DNA from: Sclerodactyla briareus
Lineage: Eukaryota; Echinodermata; Holothuroidea; Dendrochirotida; Sclerodactylidae
DNA: 64,000 bases
Reading direction: 5' to 3'
NCBI GenBank assembly: GCA_026419785.1
Contig: JAODTK010001233.1
Location: 124,001 to 188,000, forward strand
The notes under the pieces were generated by a model. That model was not told the DNA's origin. It did not search any database and saw only the letters and a list, made by a program, of their open reading frames with translations. Within the stretch, counting starts at the first letter, position 1; each line of letters starts with the position of its first letter. Made by a program: the position numbers and the translations under genes. Shown here in pieces: positions 22,259 through 34,025 of this stretch.

Positions 22259-22899
22259 CACGGATGCATGACTGCATAGATCCTTTTGCATCCGGCAAGA
22301 AGGAAATCCACGAATCCCCCATTTTCAATAGGAAGAGGTAGGGCCAGACACGGTGGAGGTGGATTTAATCATTGCTATCCGTTGACACAACAAAGTACGG
22401 CTGCCATGCCATCTCCGCAATCCTATCTACCAATGTGAACTGTGGTAAAATTGGGTTGTGTTAACTTGATCAAGCCGTATATTGCAATCCCTCAAATTCC
22501 GTGGAGAGAGGAGGATAAATTCTCCAGAAAATGCATTTCACCCAACGTGTTTTATGCTGACTTGTTGATGTCTAATGAGGCTGGCTGCGAGTGGTTCTCA
22601 CGAGTCAGGTTATCAGTGGGAGGGTCTATCACGGACCCATGACGGGCAAACCTCAGCTACAACAGGCCGTGCCGCATCTTCAAAATAAGTATATGAAGAC
22701 GCACTTCAGGAGAATGCCGTGGCAATCATTCCCCCAAGCATTGCCTGAACTGTGGAAGCATGGTCTTATTTATTGAAAACCTGACTTGGGACCAATGAAT
22801 ACAGCTGATTCGCTTCTTCTGCATAGACAATACGCTGAGCACCAAGTAATGAGGTAAACTGCAGCCGTCTGTTCATCTTCTCTCACTGACATCCTTTCA

Positions 22900-23165
22900 T
22901 TATCTGATGGAACTGATTCTCACTTATCCGAGCAACGAGAACTGGGGATTTTGGCATACATCTCGCATCAATCAGAGCCATGCTATACCTTGCGCCGCCT
23001 TGGATATATGTCTGCTCCGATTATGGACGCTACGGGTTCGGTATATTGGTTGCCATGTGAGGCCTACATGCAACCCACCTCTTCATCAATCATCATTGCC
23101 CACGAGAATTCCCGTAGTGTTCGGTCCAAGCATTACCATTTAGACCGATTGCTTGTGTGAATTCA
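22900..23165 (+). other. Conserved, possibly coding stretch at unit end (unit 1)
   Basis: NENWGFWHTSRINQSHAIPC and, in another frame, VYWLPCEAYMQPT with RSVRSKHYHLDRL can be read. Unit 2 (51670-51885) shows ENWGFWHTSRINQSH and VYWLQMTEAYMQPT with VVYRSKHNL. The same words in both copies suggest an exon or an old TE ORF, but no family is recognised and the frames are broken. Confidence 0.25.
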
Positions 23166-23898
23166 TCGAACGGACCTTATGAGGACACGAAATCATCCAG
23201 GCGGCATAGTTGTGCTCCTAGAATGGAAGGCAGGGGCTGCGAGAGATGGACTTAATCTTACCCAGAACGTGCGTGAATGTGGCTGCTGCCGAGAACTCGC
23301 TGGGGGTGAATGAACTCGGCAACTGAACACGAGGAGCAAAGCTGCTTCAATCGAGATGAAGATCGTTGGACAATTTGACTATGATCTTGAGTTGTAAATG
23401 CAAGGAGAACAAACTGGCTCATCAAGATCTATCCGCGCCGAAAACCACGATGGGGTGCAGAATGGCTCAGATGTTCCTAAACCAAGGGACGAGAGGGTTG
23501 ACATCTGTAAGCGAACAGTGGTGTGAAGTGAGACGACGAGACGATGATTAGGAGTTTTGTGAACTCTAATCAGTAACAAACTTTTAGTAAGCTACACTAA
23601 TAGGTTGGAGGATGTCCGTTGGTCTTTTCTCTGATGATGTTATACTGATCTTATCGATTTCGGGTTTTGTATGTCAACTGCGAATGCGTTTCTCTTTCTT
23701 TGGTTTGGAATGGCATGTTTCCCTGCTTGCGAGTGTCTCGATGGTTTTTTGCTGTTGTAAAGTTGCCTTCTTCGCTAAAGGTCCCAATCTCAATTTAGAC
23801 ACGATGTTGCAGCTTCAACATAACACAATTAGTTTTGTTCATTCACTTACGACTATAGTATGTACCAACAACAACAGTGTTGTAAGAATGCCGCTACT

Positions 23899-23955
23899 TC
23901 CGAGGCCAAAGCCGAGGCCGCATCATCCGAGGCCGAGGCGAGACGAGGTGGCGAC
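23899..23955. repeat. GAGGCC-type minisatellite, unit 2
   Basis: Short allele of the GC-rich minisatellite, followed as in the other units by a conserved ACGTATTCAACAATGTT flank. Reads as repeated CCGAGGCC with a CATCAT interruption that unit 3 also has. Confidence 0.6.
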
Positions 23956-25639
23956 GTATTCAACAATGTTAATTTCAACTGGGTATCGTCACCCTACATG
24001 CAGTCATGACAACACACTTACCAATTTTATTAGTTACATATTGTGCTGAGAATGGATTACAAACTGTAACATACAAACATGTAACATTTGGGGCAGCACC
24101 TATTAATAACATCGTGAATGTAAACATCACAACTGTTTCATCGTGAATAGGCGTGTATAAACATACCCTCTCTCACAGATGAGGCAATAAGGAGGGCTGG
24201 AAAGTAATAATTATGATTTGATGAAATCTATATCACCCACGGGAAAAACCACATCTGTACGTGACCCGGCCTTTAGCGGGGGCAAAAAAAAATCTGCCAA
24301 GTTTTCAACCTGATCCTAACAAGAATGCACCTCTGCGTAGTGATTCCTGCCCTTTTTTCCTGACATGTTCCTCTTATCTGCTATAATCAAACCCTGCAAG
24401 ATGTGAATTGCCAACTCAAACCACACTTGACACAAAACGACACCTGCCAATAGTACTCCGGGCATGAGATGAGATGATTGTTGATTTTGACCAAGGTCAA
24501 AAGTCATCTGAGGGCAATTGAAATGAAATACTGAAAAATAAACCTGGTAAGTAAGTATATTTTGAAGAGTGCAGGTAAAGTCACGAGTCATAGCCAGCGC
24601 GGTCAATGTTTTACATCATGTGGGAAGTACCAGGACCGTAATTACTAATCTCAGCAGACTGCAGGCAAGGCTAAATGATGAGGATCACTTAGCAAAAGTC
24701 ATTACTCATAGTGAATGGTGTGGTCAAAACAGAAAGATCGAATGAAAGTGGCAGTTCTTTGACTCGGACGACCAACATCAGTAACAAATGTGAAAAAATC
24801 TTTTTTTAGGGGTATAGGTGTTGGGAAAGAGAAGGGCATACACGCCTATATATTATCAATTGCATCTCCACTACCTGGCAAAAGCCGAGTCATTGTAGGT
24901 ACAGTCAGGGTCCAATAGCATGGGTCTCCACATGTTGGTCATTGTACCCTATGTCGTAATCAATAATGGGAAGAGGGGTAAGTCTTGCCAGTCAATCGTG
25001 TCAATTTTTACAGCAGCGTAGTCTGTGGTCTTTCAAAGTGACTGGGGTGTAATCAATCTTTCATTATTTGTCAGCACAAGGTGCTGAGGGGTGCATCATT
25101 TTGTTGAGGGCAATGACTCACTTGTCTGGGGGTACAAGGGGGGGGTCATGAAATGACAAGGCCATAAAACTGTCAGAAGACTGCTCAATAGCTATGTTAC
25201 CAGTCCTAAAGGTCTTATGCATGGTTTAGGGTCAAACTTTCACAAGGCTTCCAAATACTATTCTCTCCTACATTGGGGGGGGAGAAATGTTATATATATG
25301 ACACACCCAATGCAGCACCTCCCATAACAAATATATCTGGAGGCACGATCATAATAAAATAAATAATAGAACAGACAAGATCTTGTAATTTTCTAGTATA
25401 TATAGCCCATGTTGAGACATTTCTGAATTATGTGGCTCAGTTAATGGGGTTCCAGTCTGACTGCCTGGACAATTGGTTTAACATGTATATCCTGCAATCA
25501 CTTTTCCCAAATAGTCACATCATGTGGCCAGCAACACCAGATAGAGAGGCACTGGGAAGAACGCAGAGATGCTTGATGACTCAAACCCCTGCCATTTCTG
25601 CCTGGGGTACAGGGTAATGCCCTCCCTTTGCTCAGGGTT

Positions 25640-26160
25640 ACAGGTTAAGCCCTCAATTTTTGCTAAATAGCAAAAAATGCCACAAATGTTGTGCACTCCT
25701 TACTTTCAGAAGTTTCTGGCCCTTGCTTTCTTCTTCCTACCAACTCACTGCTTCTACCACACCACAGTTAATCCCGTCATTAGGGCTTGTCTATGACTCA
25801 CACGGTTAATAATACCCAATGGTCAGTCTGCCTGTCAAGCATTTCATCATTCTGGAAGTGTGCTTTCGATCCAAGTAGGGAAGTGTAAACAATCAGATAA
25901 TCAGTAGATCTGAGTGCACCCACAAGAGGAGAATTGGTTACCCCCCTCTCAATCCTTGAGGCATTGCAGTGCCAGGGACATTTCAACAAAAAAACTGAAT
26001 GTCTGACATGCAGTCTAAAGTTTATTATGTGTTTGTCTTTACTTATCATTTTTGCAGTCTTCACACGCAAGCTGAGAGATTAAATCCTTTGAGGATTGGG
26101 AATGTTGACCCGTCAAACTGAAGGGTTATTATAGTATACACACACAATGCAGACAGTGGT
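25640..26160 (-). repeat. Inverted copy of the 19430-20190 type sequence
   Basis: Reverse complement shows GACAAGCCCTAATGA-GG, AACTGTGGTGTGGT, GGAAGAAGAAAGCAAGG and the 253-bp monomer landmarks in the same order as 19494-20190 and 48352-48760. Only one monomer is present. Confidence 0.7.
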
Positions 26161-27109
26161 TGAAGAGGTTAATGGCTGGGCTACATAGGTGTTCTAAATG
26201 AATCAGCAGGACATTTCCTGGTGTGCATTTCTGCTGTAATAACTAGTAAAGGGGAAATTCGAAGATCATATAACCTTTTTCAATTAATGTAAAGCAACAA
26301 CTTTGCATTCTCACCTCGAGTAAATATAATAATGGAAGAAATTGCAGTTTGTTACCCCTCCCATCGATATTCATATATCCTATAGAAGTATACGCAAGAA
26401 GAAACCTATCTGCATTGCAATTATGAATTTTTTATCAATGAATTCAGTGATGCAGGTTCAAAGAGGGTGTACATTTTCAATTTTCATAGGCTGCCTATGA
26501 AGCTGGGAGGGGGGGGGGGGGGTGGTGCATGTAAGAAAGAGGCGTATCTGCCTTGCAATTCCCACGCCACCCATAGCAACACTTGACCATTACGGATCAG
26601 GACTGGGTAATACATACATAAATATAGGCTGGTCACTGTGCTAGTCCAATATTTTTCCCAGACACATCAGGATAATAATAAAATGACAATGAAGAATTTG
26701 TACGGTCTTCACTGGGGGACTACTTGTATTGGGGAAGGGGGAGGGGGAGGATGGGAAGGAAGCAACCCAGATTTGATGAAAGAGGGCAACACAAACACTT
26801 TGGTGGTCGAAACACTAAATGAGGAGGAGGTCTAGAAAGAAGAGGCGTTTCTGCTTTGCCAGTAGGAATTGTCACTAAATGCAGTGATGCAGGCTTCAAC
26901 AGGGCGACAGTTTTAAATTTCATAAAACTGCCTATGAAACCGGGGGGGGGGGTGGGGTTCCCAAAGGTGGGTGCGTGCAAGACCAAAAAATTGCCACCCC
27001 CACCCGTAGCAACACACAGACTGGTTAGGAGGTACATATAGGCTGGTCCACTGGGGCTAATATAAAATGGGACAAGTCAGGAATTGGTACTGTCTGTATA
27101 GGGGAAATA

Positions 27110-27960
27110 TTTGCGTGCTAGTCAGAGCAATACTCAAATTAATCAGGAATAACAATAAAATGACAATTCAAGAATTGTACTGTCTTCACTGGGGAATTTG
27201 TTTGGTTGGCTATATGCTTGTTCTCACTCGGTACAATGAATCGTGCAGAGAACTGGATTGTCCTATGGGGACCTGGAATGACCTTGACCTGATACCAAAA
27301 ACAATAGGTTATTATTCACCCATGTTACTAATCCACACCACTTAATTTGAACTGGATAGATACTTGCATTCATTAGAGATCATGTGAGGAGCAGATGTCA
27401 CATGCCAAATTTATCCACATTTCCAGTGTTTAAGCTGTCTTGACCTTCCACATCTGAGATAGCTTGTGATACGAGATGTAGGATGGTGTTCATGACTTTT
27501 CGTTTGTCTTAACAAGACGCTGCCGGCAAACACAAAAAAAGAAGGCAAAATCACTAGGTCGAGGTCAAGTGAGGTCAGAAGGTCAAAAGGTTAAATGATC
27601 CACCTCGGTCACCAGATGTATTCAACCAGACGAACAAAACTTTCCATTACGACATCACTCTAAAATGTTTCGTGCCCGAGATATAAGATTGCCATATGAG
27701 ACCGCTAAATGACCTTGCCTCACACAAAAAACAATAGGGGTCATCCCTGCATGGGTTACACTACCTATCAAATATGAATTTCATACTGCTTGCGATCATT
27801 AGATATCGTGCGGAAACACTTTTCAAAGTTGGACCTCTCATGACCTGAACGACCATCGATGGTACCAACAACAATAGGGGTCATCTGTCCATGGGTGACA
27901 CCTACCTAACTGATAGGAACAATACATCTTGCGTTGTCGATATCGCGTGGCAAAACGCGT
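27110..27960. repeat. AGGTCA/TGACCT-rich monomers inside the unit 2 insertion
   Basis: Third copy of the array also found at 21440 and 50190. It includes GACCTTGACCTGATACC-AAAACAATAGG near 27275 and a dense run of AGGTCA-like half-sites at 27555-27592. Confidence 0.7.
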
Positions 27961-28034
27961 GTCACACACACACCACACACACACACACAAATACACACAC
28001 AAACACAATTACACACCACACGCACACACGTGAC
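27961..28034. repeat. CA microsatellite in the insertion
   Basis: Interrupted (CA)n tract at the end of the monomer array, as in the two other copies. Confidence 0.9.
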
Positions 28035-28041
28035 GGCATAG

Positions 28042-28065
28042 ATTCCTTTTGCTTCGCAAAGGAAT
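28042..28065. repeat. Terminal hairpin of the unit 2 insertion
   Basis: ATTCCTTT(T)GC pairs with GCAAAGGAAT around a TTC loop, giving a 10-bp stem with one bulge. The insertion boundary falls immediately after it. Degraded versions follow the CA tracts at about 22279-22308 and 50948-50965. Confidence 0.7.
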
Positions 28066-28639
28066 AAAAAAGTCGAACGAACTAATGATTGAACTGTTTG
28101 AAGACATCAGACTGCACGGTTGCTTATATGCAGTCAACTATGAACTTAGTTCTATATGATTTGATACGTGCCATATCGCGCTTCATTATACAGACGCCTA
28201 TTAACGCAATAAGTGGAAGCAACCAAATAGTGTGTGTTAATTGAGCGCCGCATGCCGATAAGATTGATCGTACGGAATTCCCTTCTGCAACTAGTGTGAA
28301 ACACTCATCCGGAATAAATGATGTACGTAATACGGTCCGTATCGCGAAAGTGTGAACAGCGCCCTTTAACACAAGAATACCTTAGCCCCTGGCTATTAGA
28401 ACGACGTCCGTCTGATTCTTATGAGTCATCTCTGTTATATCAAATTGTACGTGTTTATATTAACAAGTGTATAATTCGATAGTACATGCTATTGATGTTC
28501 ACCTAATTCTTTTGTTCCCCATTGTACGCGTGGGTGCACTTCAAACAAATTTCCACGAGTCCTTGGCGCTATTCCAAGCATGAATGGATAAGGCCTCCCA
28601 AATGCATGGTCTTCAGTTCCAGACTGCGTAGATAAGCCC

Positions 28640-28648
28640 ATATATAGT
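28640..28648 (+). promoter_or_regulatory. Candidate TATA box upstream of signal-peptide exon, unit 2
   Basis: CATATATAG lies about 170 bp upstream of the ATG at 28813, inside a segment shared with unit 1 and missing from unit 3. Confidence 0.25.
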
Positions 28649-28812
28649 CGAGCAGGCAAGTGGTATTGCCTGCTGACAATAACGGTATTCCGTGTGTACA
28701 GCAATAATCAGGCATAGGCACTAGCGTAATCAGGTCTATAACGCTTGGCAAGGGGCTAGTTGTGTAATTAGGTGTTTTGCGCTGCTCTTGTTGAAGGAAG
28801 TTTTCAACAACG

Positions 28813-28884
28813 ATGGATTTGAGAACCCGTGTTTGTTTTCGTATTCATCTGCCTGGCCGGGAATTTCAATACGCGCGGCGCAGT
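28813..28884 (+). pseudogene. Signal-peptide exon, unit 2 copy (frame altered)
   Basis: Begins ATGGATTTGAGAAC like unit 3, with A at -3 and G at +4 of the ATG, and ends at the same GCGCAGT/GTGAGT donor (28885). Small indels remove the leucine-rich core, so the translation is not a good signal peptide. Sequencing error is a real alternative to decay. Confidence 0.3.
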
Positions 28885-30659
28885 GTGAGTAAACCTAATG
28901 TATTCAACTAACTGTATATCACTATTTGACTTGGCTAGCGATCTAAAAACCAGGCTACACGAGGGCGTCTGAGCAGCGTGGGTCTTTCTCCTGCGGGGAG
29001 CTCAACCCTTCCCCTCGAATAAAAAACATGCGATAAACTGCTCGGATCGAATCGAAATATCTATTTAGCTCTCAAGTTTGGGTTCCCAACCCTTCCGCAT
29101 GGAAGAAATGGGCACGAGGAATTACATCAGAGGCCAATGGTCTTGTAGCAGATTTGCTTTAAACTAGCAAAACCCCACACCCCAACTCGGAGGTCTAGGC
29201 ATGATGCTTTGCGAGAGGATTTACAATGTAATTTTGAGAAAAACTTGAGGGATCCTGACATCATGGGGGAAACGGACGTAAAGGCCGCCCATGATAGCAG
29301 GCATATGAAAAGAGTATTCACTTAGAAATAGAAAACGAAATGCATGAGATTATTCTTCAATTTAGTGTGGATAATGGGCTTTGAGGTCGTTATTATCCAT
29401 TATCTATAGTGTAAGCCAACCGTGAATTGGTCCGCTCATATTCATTCAAATACACAAATGCTATCCATTGTCCTGTATACCCTGTGGAAAGAAATCCTCA
29501 AATGGGGATTTTAGTCATATCTTCAGTCTTAGCATGGAGAGTCTTAGCAGTGAAAAGTCGGTGTCGCATGCGCTGTACTGGAAAGAAAACAAAACGAAAA
29601 AAATAAACAAGAAACGACGCCGAAATAGTGAAGGCGTCTTGATCACAAAGAGATTGGGTTTATACAGAGAATTAACATGAAGTTTTGCTCAATATCAGCC
29701 TCAGTCTATATCAAGAGGCTTATATGAATGATGTTCTTCCGGTTCAATTTTCACTTGCGAGTAGATGATCGAACCTATCCAGGCCTGCAAGAGTGCAGAC
29801 TGAGAACTGGCACGTTTTGTCAGCTGAGGATCTTTCACATAGGTACACGGTCAAATGGAAATAGGGATGAAAAACATGAACCGTCTTGGCAATACCTTCA
29901 TGTGGCGCGAGGCAAACACACGAAGACGACAACTGCATTATTGCCTACCCCTCATCGTCTCCGCGTGCTCAAAACGCTCGTGCTGAGCGCTCAGCTAGAA
30001 GGCACAGGTGCAGCAACAAATTGGAAAAGTTTCAGTACGGACGCGACTGGGATTGGGTGGGGGAAAAAGGGGGGGGGCCGACTTTCCGACGCCTCTAACA
30101 ATTGTGCCAAACCACACAGTCATATGCGATGGTAGCCATTATTATGGGGTTAGCTGCTAGAATATACACACTAGTCTAAGTCACGATAGGAATCACAAGT
30201 TATCATTTCTTTTTTCGACGACATGTTCTCCACCTTCAACCACGACCGACAAACTGCAGTTCCACACCAAACACGGACCAAACGTTATATCCTTCTTTAC
30301 AGTAGCCTAACCTGTGCACAGTAAACAGTGTTCGAATACAAAACAACATTGTTAATAATTCTTCAAACCAATGGGCGCCCAGTAAACCTGCTCTCTCACG
30401 CGAAACATGCAGTGCCCTGACACCCGGGACATGATTATTAAATTCAAGCACACGTGAAATCACCCGCTCTCACAGAACAGACACACTGAACGATCCACTT
30501 CCAAACAGGTAATATTTACAAACACATTTCTGATACGAAACGTTTGATCGAAATATCGTGTCAGAGGGCGCGATCTGTGAAAATATCGGAGGGGGAGGGG
30601 TGGATCGAGGGTGAACACCACTGAGCGGAGCGCCACTAGAGGTTGGCGCGTACGAGCAA

Positions 30660-31300
30660 GGAAATTTTTCGTCTTACAGACCCTCCAGATGGCAGGAAAC
30701 GCACTTCCTGGTCTGTCGTACAGCAGTGAGCGACATATCCGAAAATTTGGCCGAGAAATTTCACGAAATTTTCAACTTTGAAACAAACATTCTTGAAGTA
30801 CGGAATGATGTTTATTCCTGGAATCCAGCGCACCATCGGTTAACGCGTAGATTACAAGGGACATGTTCCAGTCTTACAGGACCCGCAAATTGCAGGCAAT
30901 GGCACTTCCCTGGCCTTATAGCAGTAAGCACACCCAAAAAATGGCAATAATTCCGAAAATGTTATTTCAAGGGAATAGTCTCAGAGAACTGTCGATGTTG
31001 CTTCATTACAATTCGGGCCACCATTGTTGACGCGTGGCGTACAAGAATTCTTTGGTTTCACGGACCCCCCAGATTGCAGGAAGGATTTTAGGGCGTATGA
31101 CAGTAAGCAGACCCTAAAACAATTGACAATAATTCCGGAGTCTTAATATCAAGAAACGCTCTTGAAGGGCTGTCCATTCATTACAATTCGCGTCATTACA
31201 TGAGTTGACACGTAGCGCGGCATTCAGACTTACCATACACTATCTTTAGGTCTTTCGCTGCCCATAGAGGACCCTTCCAATAGGGTTAGAGGTTGCCCGC
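30660..31300. repeat. Degenerate ~185-bp direct repeats, unit 2
   Basis: The core recurs near 30677, 30880 and 31063. The array is preceded by a ~75-bp piece (30580-30655, containing GCGCCACTAGAGGTTGGCGCG, a short inverted repeat) shared with unit 3 but missing in unit 1. Confidence 0.6.
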
Positions 31301-31639
31301 ATCTTGAAAATTTGCTTGAACATCCCGATGTCGCGGGAAAATTGTGCAATTCTCGGGCATTTGACGTTGGAAAAATCGATTCAATCAGCAGAAAAATTTG
31401 TCAGTTTCCATATATGTTCGTTCAATTTTTTGGTCCGAACTTTTATTTCCAGGAATTGTTTTGTTCTAAGCATTATACATGTAACGGAAAAGGACAGATA
31501 CAACGCGCGCCCGCGTTTTTTTTTTGGAATTTGCAAATTTTGGCCATCTCAACATAATTGTGACGAATCTCAAAAAGTAAAATATTGGCGCAAGACGGGC
31601 GAAGGCTTGGAACTGTGACGAGGCCCGCTTGAGAAACAA

Positions 31640-32260
31640 GTGGAAAAGCTATGGAGAGAGAAGGAGAGACAGCTTGTGATCTAGACTTGAAAAGCTGAAG
31701 TGTAGGAGGGTGGGAAAGCAGCCAGATGGCAAAGCATTCCAAAGGCGGGAGGTTTGAACGACGAATGAGAAAAATTATAAAACAGAGGGGCTGCAGGCAT
31801 GCAAACCAGTATATCAGGGTGCATGCTGCTTGCCACTGTGTAACCCGGAATAGGACGGAGGGTGGGAACACATAGAGCTCACCTCGGAGTAGCAATGCCC
31901 AAAGATGTAGCGATAGAAATGGAAGAGGAGCTGCAATCTACGGTGCGCAAGACTTTGAGAGAAAGAAGTTGAAGTCATCTCCAACAAGTCTGATAGCTTG
32001 GACTCTTATCAAGGATTTCAAGGGCTGCCGAGGGGCTCCTCCCCAAACGTGGGACCAGCTGGGGGGAATCTGTGCTTTATATAAATCTGCAACGGATGAA
32101 CAGGCTCTAAGTAGTTTCGAGAGCGGAAAGGGAAACCAAGTTCGGATAGACCCGCTTGGCACTATCTGCAATATGGGATTTCCCAGCTGAGTCAGACGCA
32201 TGCCAAGAAGAAATTGAGTCTGAGGATCCCAGGTTGAAACCTTTGCGTTCGTAGGTATAG
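31640..32260 (-). mobile_element. Non-LTR retrotransposon RT C-terminal fragment, unit 2
   Basis: Copy of the unit 1 fragment. DLYKAQIPPSWSHVWGGAPR reads almost continuously at about 32030-32090, with TWDPQTQFLLGMRLTQLG upstream (around 32180-32240) matching the region that precedes the YKA motif in these enzymes. It lacks the poly-C run of unit 1. Confidence 0.72.
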
Positions 32261-32278
32261 TGCTGACAAGCGGTGTCA

Positions 32279-32303
32279 AGCACACACACACACACAGACA
32301 TGC
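32279..32303. repeat. (CA)n microsatellite private to unit 2
   Basis: About ten CA repeats inside the region between the non-LTR and Ty3/gypsy fragments. Units 1 and 3 have only ACATACACAAACG-like sequence here. Confidence 0.8.
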
Positions 32304-32339
32304 ACTGCATAAAATTCCTGTGGACTTCGACGAGGAAAA

Positions 32340-32720
32340 GAAAACGATAACAATGCTACAACAGTACCCTACAACCCGAGAAGGTGTCGCGATTCCTTGT
32401 GGGAGTTGGGTACTCATTGCACTCCAAGTGCACGCACTTTGTCCAAGATTGGGGAAATCCCTATGCGTGGGCACATGTCCGAAATAACAGATTTCAAATC
32501 ATTCGGTCAGATAATTATTCAGATTCACCTTACCCCACACACAGATGTTGGATTTTGCGAAAAACTGACACTTGCCAATTTTCAGCTTCAATGTTGCTTG
32601 TCTTAGCTGATCAAACACATCACGATATGTCGAAGTCTTCTAGGAAAGGCCATCTCCATACCTCTGTAAAAGGTTGCAGGACTTTTTCAAACCCAATGAA
32701 AGCCGCTTTTCCGAATATTA
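32340..32720 (-). mobile_element. Ty3/gypsy-like reverse transcriptase fragment, unit 2
   Basis: Aligns to the unit 1 fragment. The LRQFLGL-equivalent is frame-shifted, but the upstream block with CQFS and the F-QLRQA-like stretch (around 32580-32630) is preserved. Comparing all three copies is what makes the assignment convincing. Confidence 0.55.
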
Positions 32721-33501
32721 GGGGGACAATGTGGAGTCGTCGAAGGGTGGGGGGGGGGTGGCAGGGGGACAAACCGGCCTCCTAGAAATCCCGGTGTCCC
32801 CGTGTCCCCGTGTGCCCCCCAAACGAGATTTGTGATCAAAAACAAAATATTCTGTAGAGTGAGTATTCTGGTATTTAACTACCAGTTTGATGCTAGACCT
32901 GGATAATTTGTGTTTTTATGACAAGAAAGGTAGGAATTTGCCTCAATGACACAAAGTGTACAAAGTTCGCACTTCGCGTGTGGTACCGGCGGTGGAAGTC
33001 GTCCCGTTGCTGACTCGTCTCCCGACATATCCGCAGTTCTATGGGACATTTCCTTCATTGCCCCCTAGGCTTATACATATAAGGGTGTTAGTGAAATATA
33101 CAAAACACCATTCTTATTGTCCTTGAACAATCAACCCCTTTTGGAATACCAGACCCTTTACCCTCTTGTCTGTTCTCCTCTCCAACCACGGCAACTTGAA
33201 CTGCGTAGCCTAGGCTATCAGACTGCTTAGATTTTCAACTCGTGTTTTCTCCGGGGAACTACTACTCGGAAGTTCCCTGCAGTCATGCATATTTATTATA
33301 CTGGCTGGGACAGCTTAAGCTGGCTAAATGTCCTAAATTTTTGCTGGGGTCCTGAATTTTTTGCAGTCGTTTGTGGAGTCTGGAGAAAAAAATGTTCTCC
33401 TTGAGCGCACTGGTGATATGTAGGTTACTGACGCAGCATTGGTGAACATTCCTGGCTGAAAAGTTAAAGTCGGGACAACGGTAGGACCGAGGTTCGACAA
33501 A

Positions 33502-33996
33502 ATGTCCAAAGTTACCACCGGTTACAAAATTTGTGATCATGAAATGCCATGTTTGAAGCTTGAAACATGCTGCCTAAAACGCCCGGTAAAGGCAATGAAC
33601 TTGGGCTTCTTGCACAACCCAAAATTTGGTTACGCGCACCCCATTCAACAATACACGAATCTGAAGTATCAATACGCCGGCCTTCTTTTCCGCTTCCTCC
33701 ACGATGGTTACTATGATGGAGACTTACAGGTCTGGCACATCGTTCTCATCGTAGTCATCTGCGTGAAGGTTGTTATGATAATCTTTTGCATTTGCTCACG
33801 ACAAAAGCGACAGGTCGTAGTTCGTCAGGTTGTTGTGTCGCCTTCTGCCGCCGCCGCTGCCCCGGGAGAAGAGGCGCAAAAGTCCCCTACAACCGTTTTG
33901 TTTAGCGATCGCAGATGCTTCTATACGAGAATCCGGGTCATCATGTCTCCTTCTTACGTATCAATGGTCCATTCGCCCCCACTGGAACTCACATAA
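33502..33996 (+). CDS. Hypothetical single-pass membrane protein (164 aa)
   Basis: An open frame from ATG to TAA in a context where almost every other frame is broken. Residues 1-77 form a cysteine-containing N-terminal part (C11, C17, C23, C24) ending in a tyrosine-rich HDGYYDG. Residues 78-98 (VWHIVLIVVICVKVVMIIFCI) are a clear transmembrane helix. They are followed by a basic stop-transfer RQKRQ and a valine- and alanine-rich tail. There is no N-terminal signal peptide, so an upstream exon may be missing, or it could be a signal-anchor protein. The last ~25 residues differ from unit 3 and may be read-through. The layout loosely resembles small Cys/Tyr-rich type I membrane proteins, but I cannot assign a family. 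Unit 3 has a frame-broken copy; unit 1 keeps only the start. Confidence 0.5.
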   Translation: MSKVTTGYKICDHEMPCLKLETCCLKRPVKAMNLGFLHNPKFGYAHPIQQYTNLKYQYAGLLFRFLHDGYYDGDLQVWHIVLIVVICVKVVMIIFCICSRQKRQVVVRQVVVSPSAAAAAPGEEAQKSPTTVLFSDRRCFYTRIRVIMSPSYVSMVHSPPLELT

Positions 33997-34025
33997 CGCC
34001 ATATCGCGAAATCCATGAAATAGTG

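Larger units (their letters stand above)
322..23389 (+). repeat. Large direct repeat, unit 1 (about 23.1 kb)
   Basis: Runs from the GAGTTGTAAATGCA motif to the next occurrence of the same motif. It is collinear with unit 2 along its whole length. Relative to unit 2 it lacks the 3.75-kb insertion (24316-28065), about 580 bp around the membrane-protein ORF, about 905 bp (38114-39018), the 41632-42665 insertion, and about 500 bp (46762-47320). It has about 1.2 kb of its own at 8850-10049 and a private 253-bp tandem duplication at 19494-19992. Small indels every 10-20 bases separate it from the other units. Confidence 0.9.
24316..28065. mobile_element. 3.75-kb insertion private to unit 2, composite
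   Basis: Units 1 and 3 read AACCTGATCATAAAAAAGTAG at the target. Unit 2 reads AACCTGATC, then 3.75 kb, then AAAAAAGTCGAACG. The left 1.3 kb is unlike anything else here. About 25640-26160 is an inverted copy of the 19430-20190 type sequence. About 26400-28040 is a direct copy of the 20925-22310 type (minisatellite, G runs, AGGTCA monomers, CA tract). It ends at a hairpin (28042-28065). There is no obvious TIR or target duplication and no transposase ORF, so a non-autonomous element (Helitron-like end hairpin) or a segmental insertion is possible. Confidence 0.6.
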
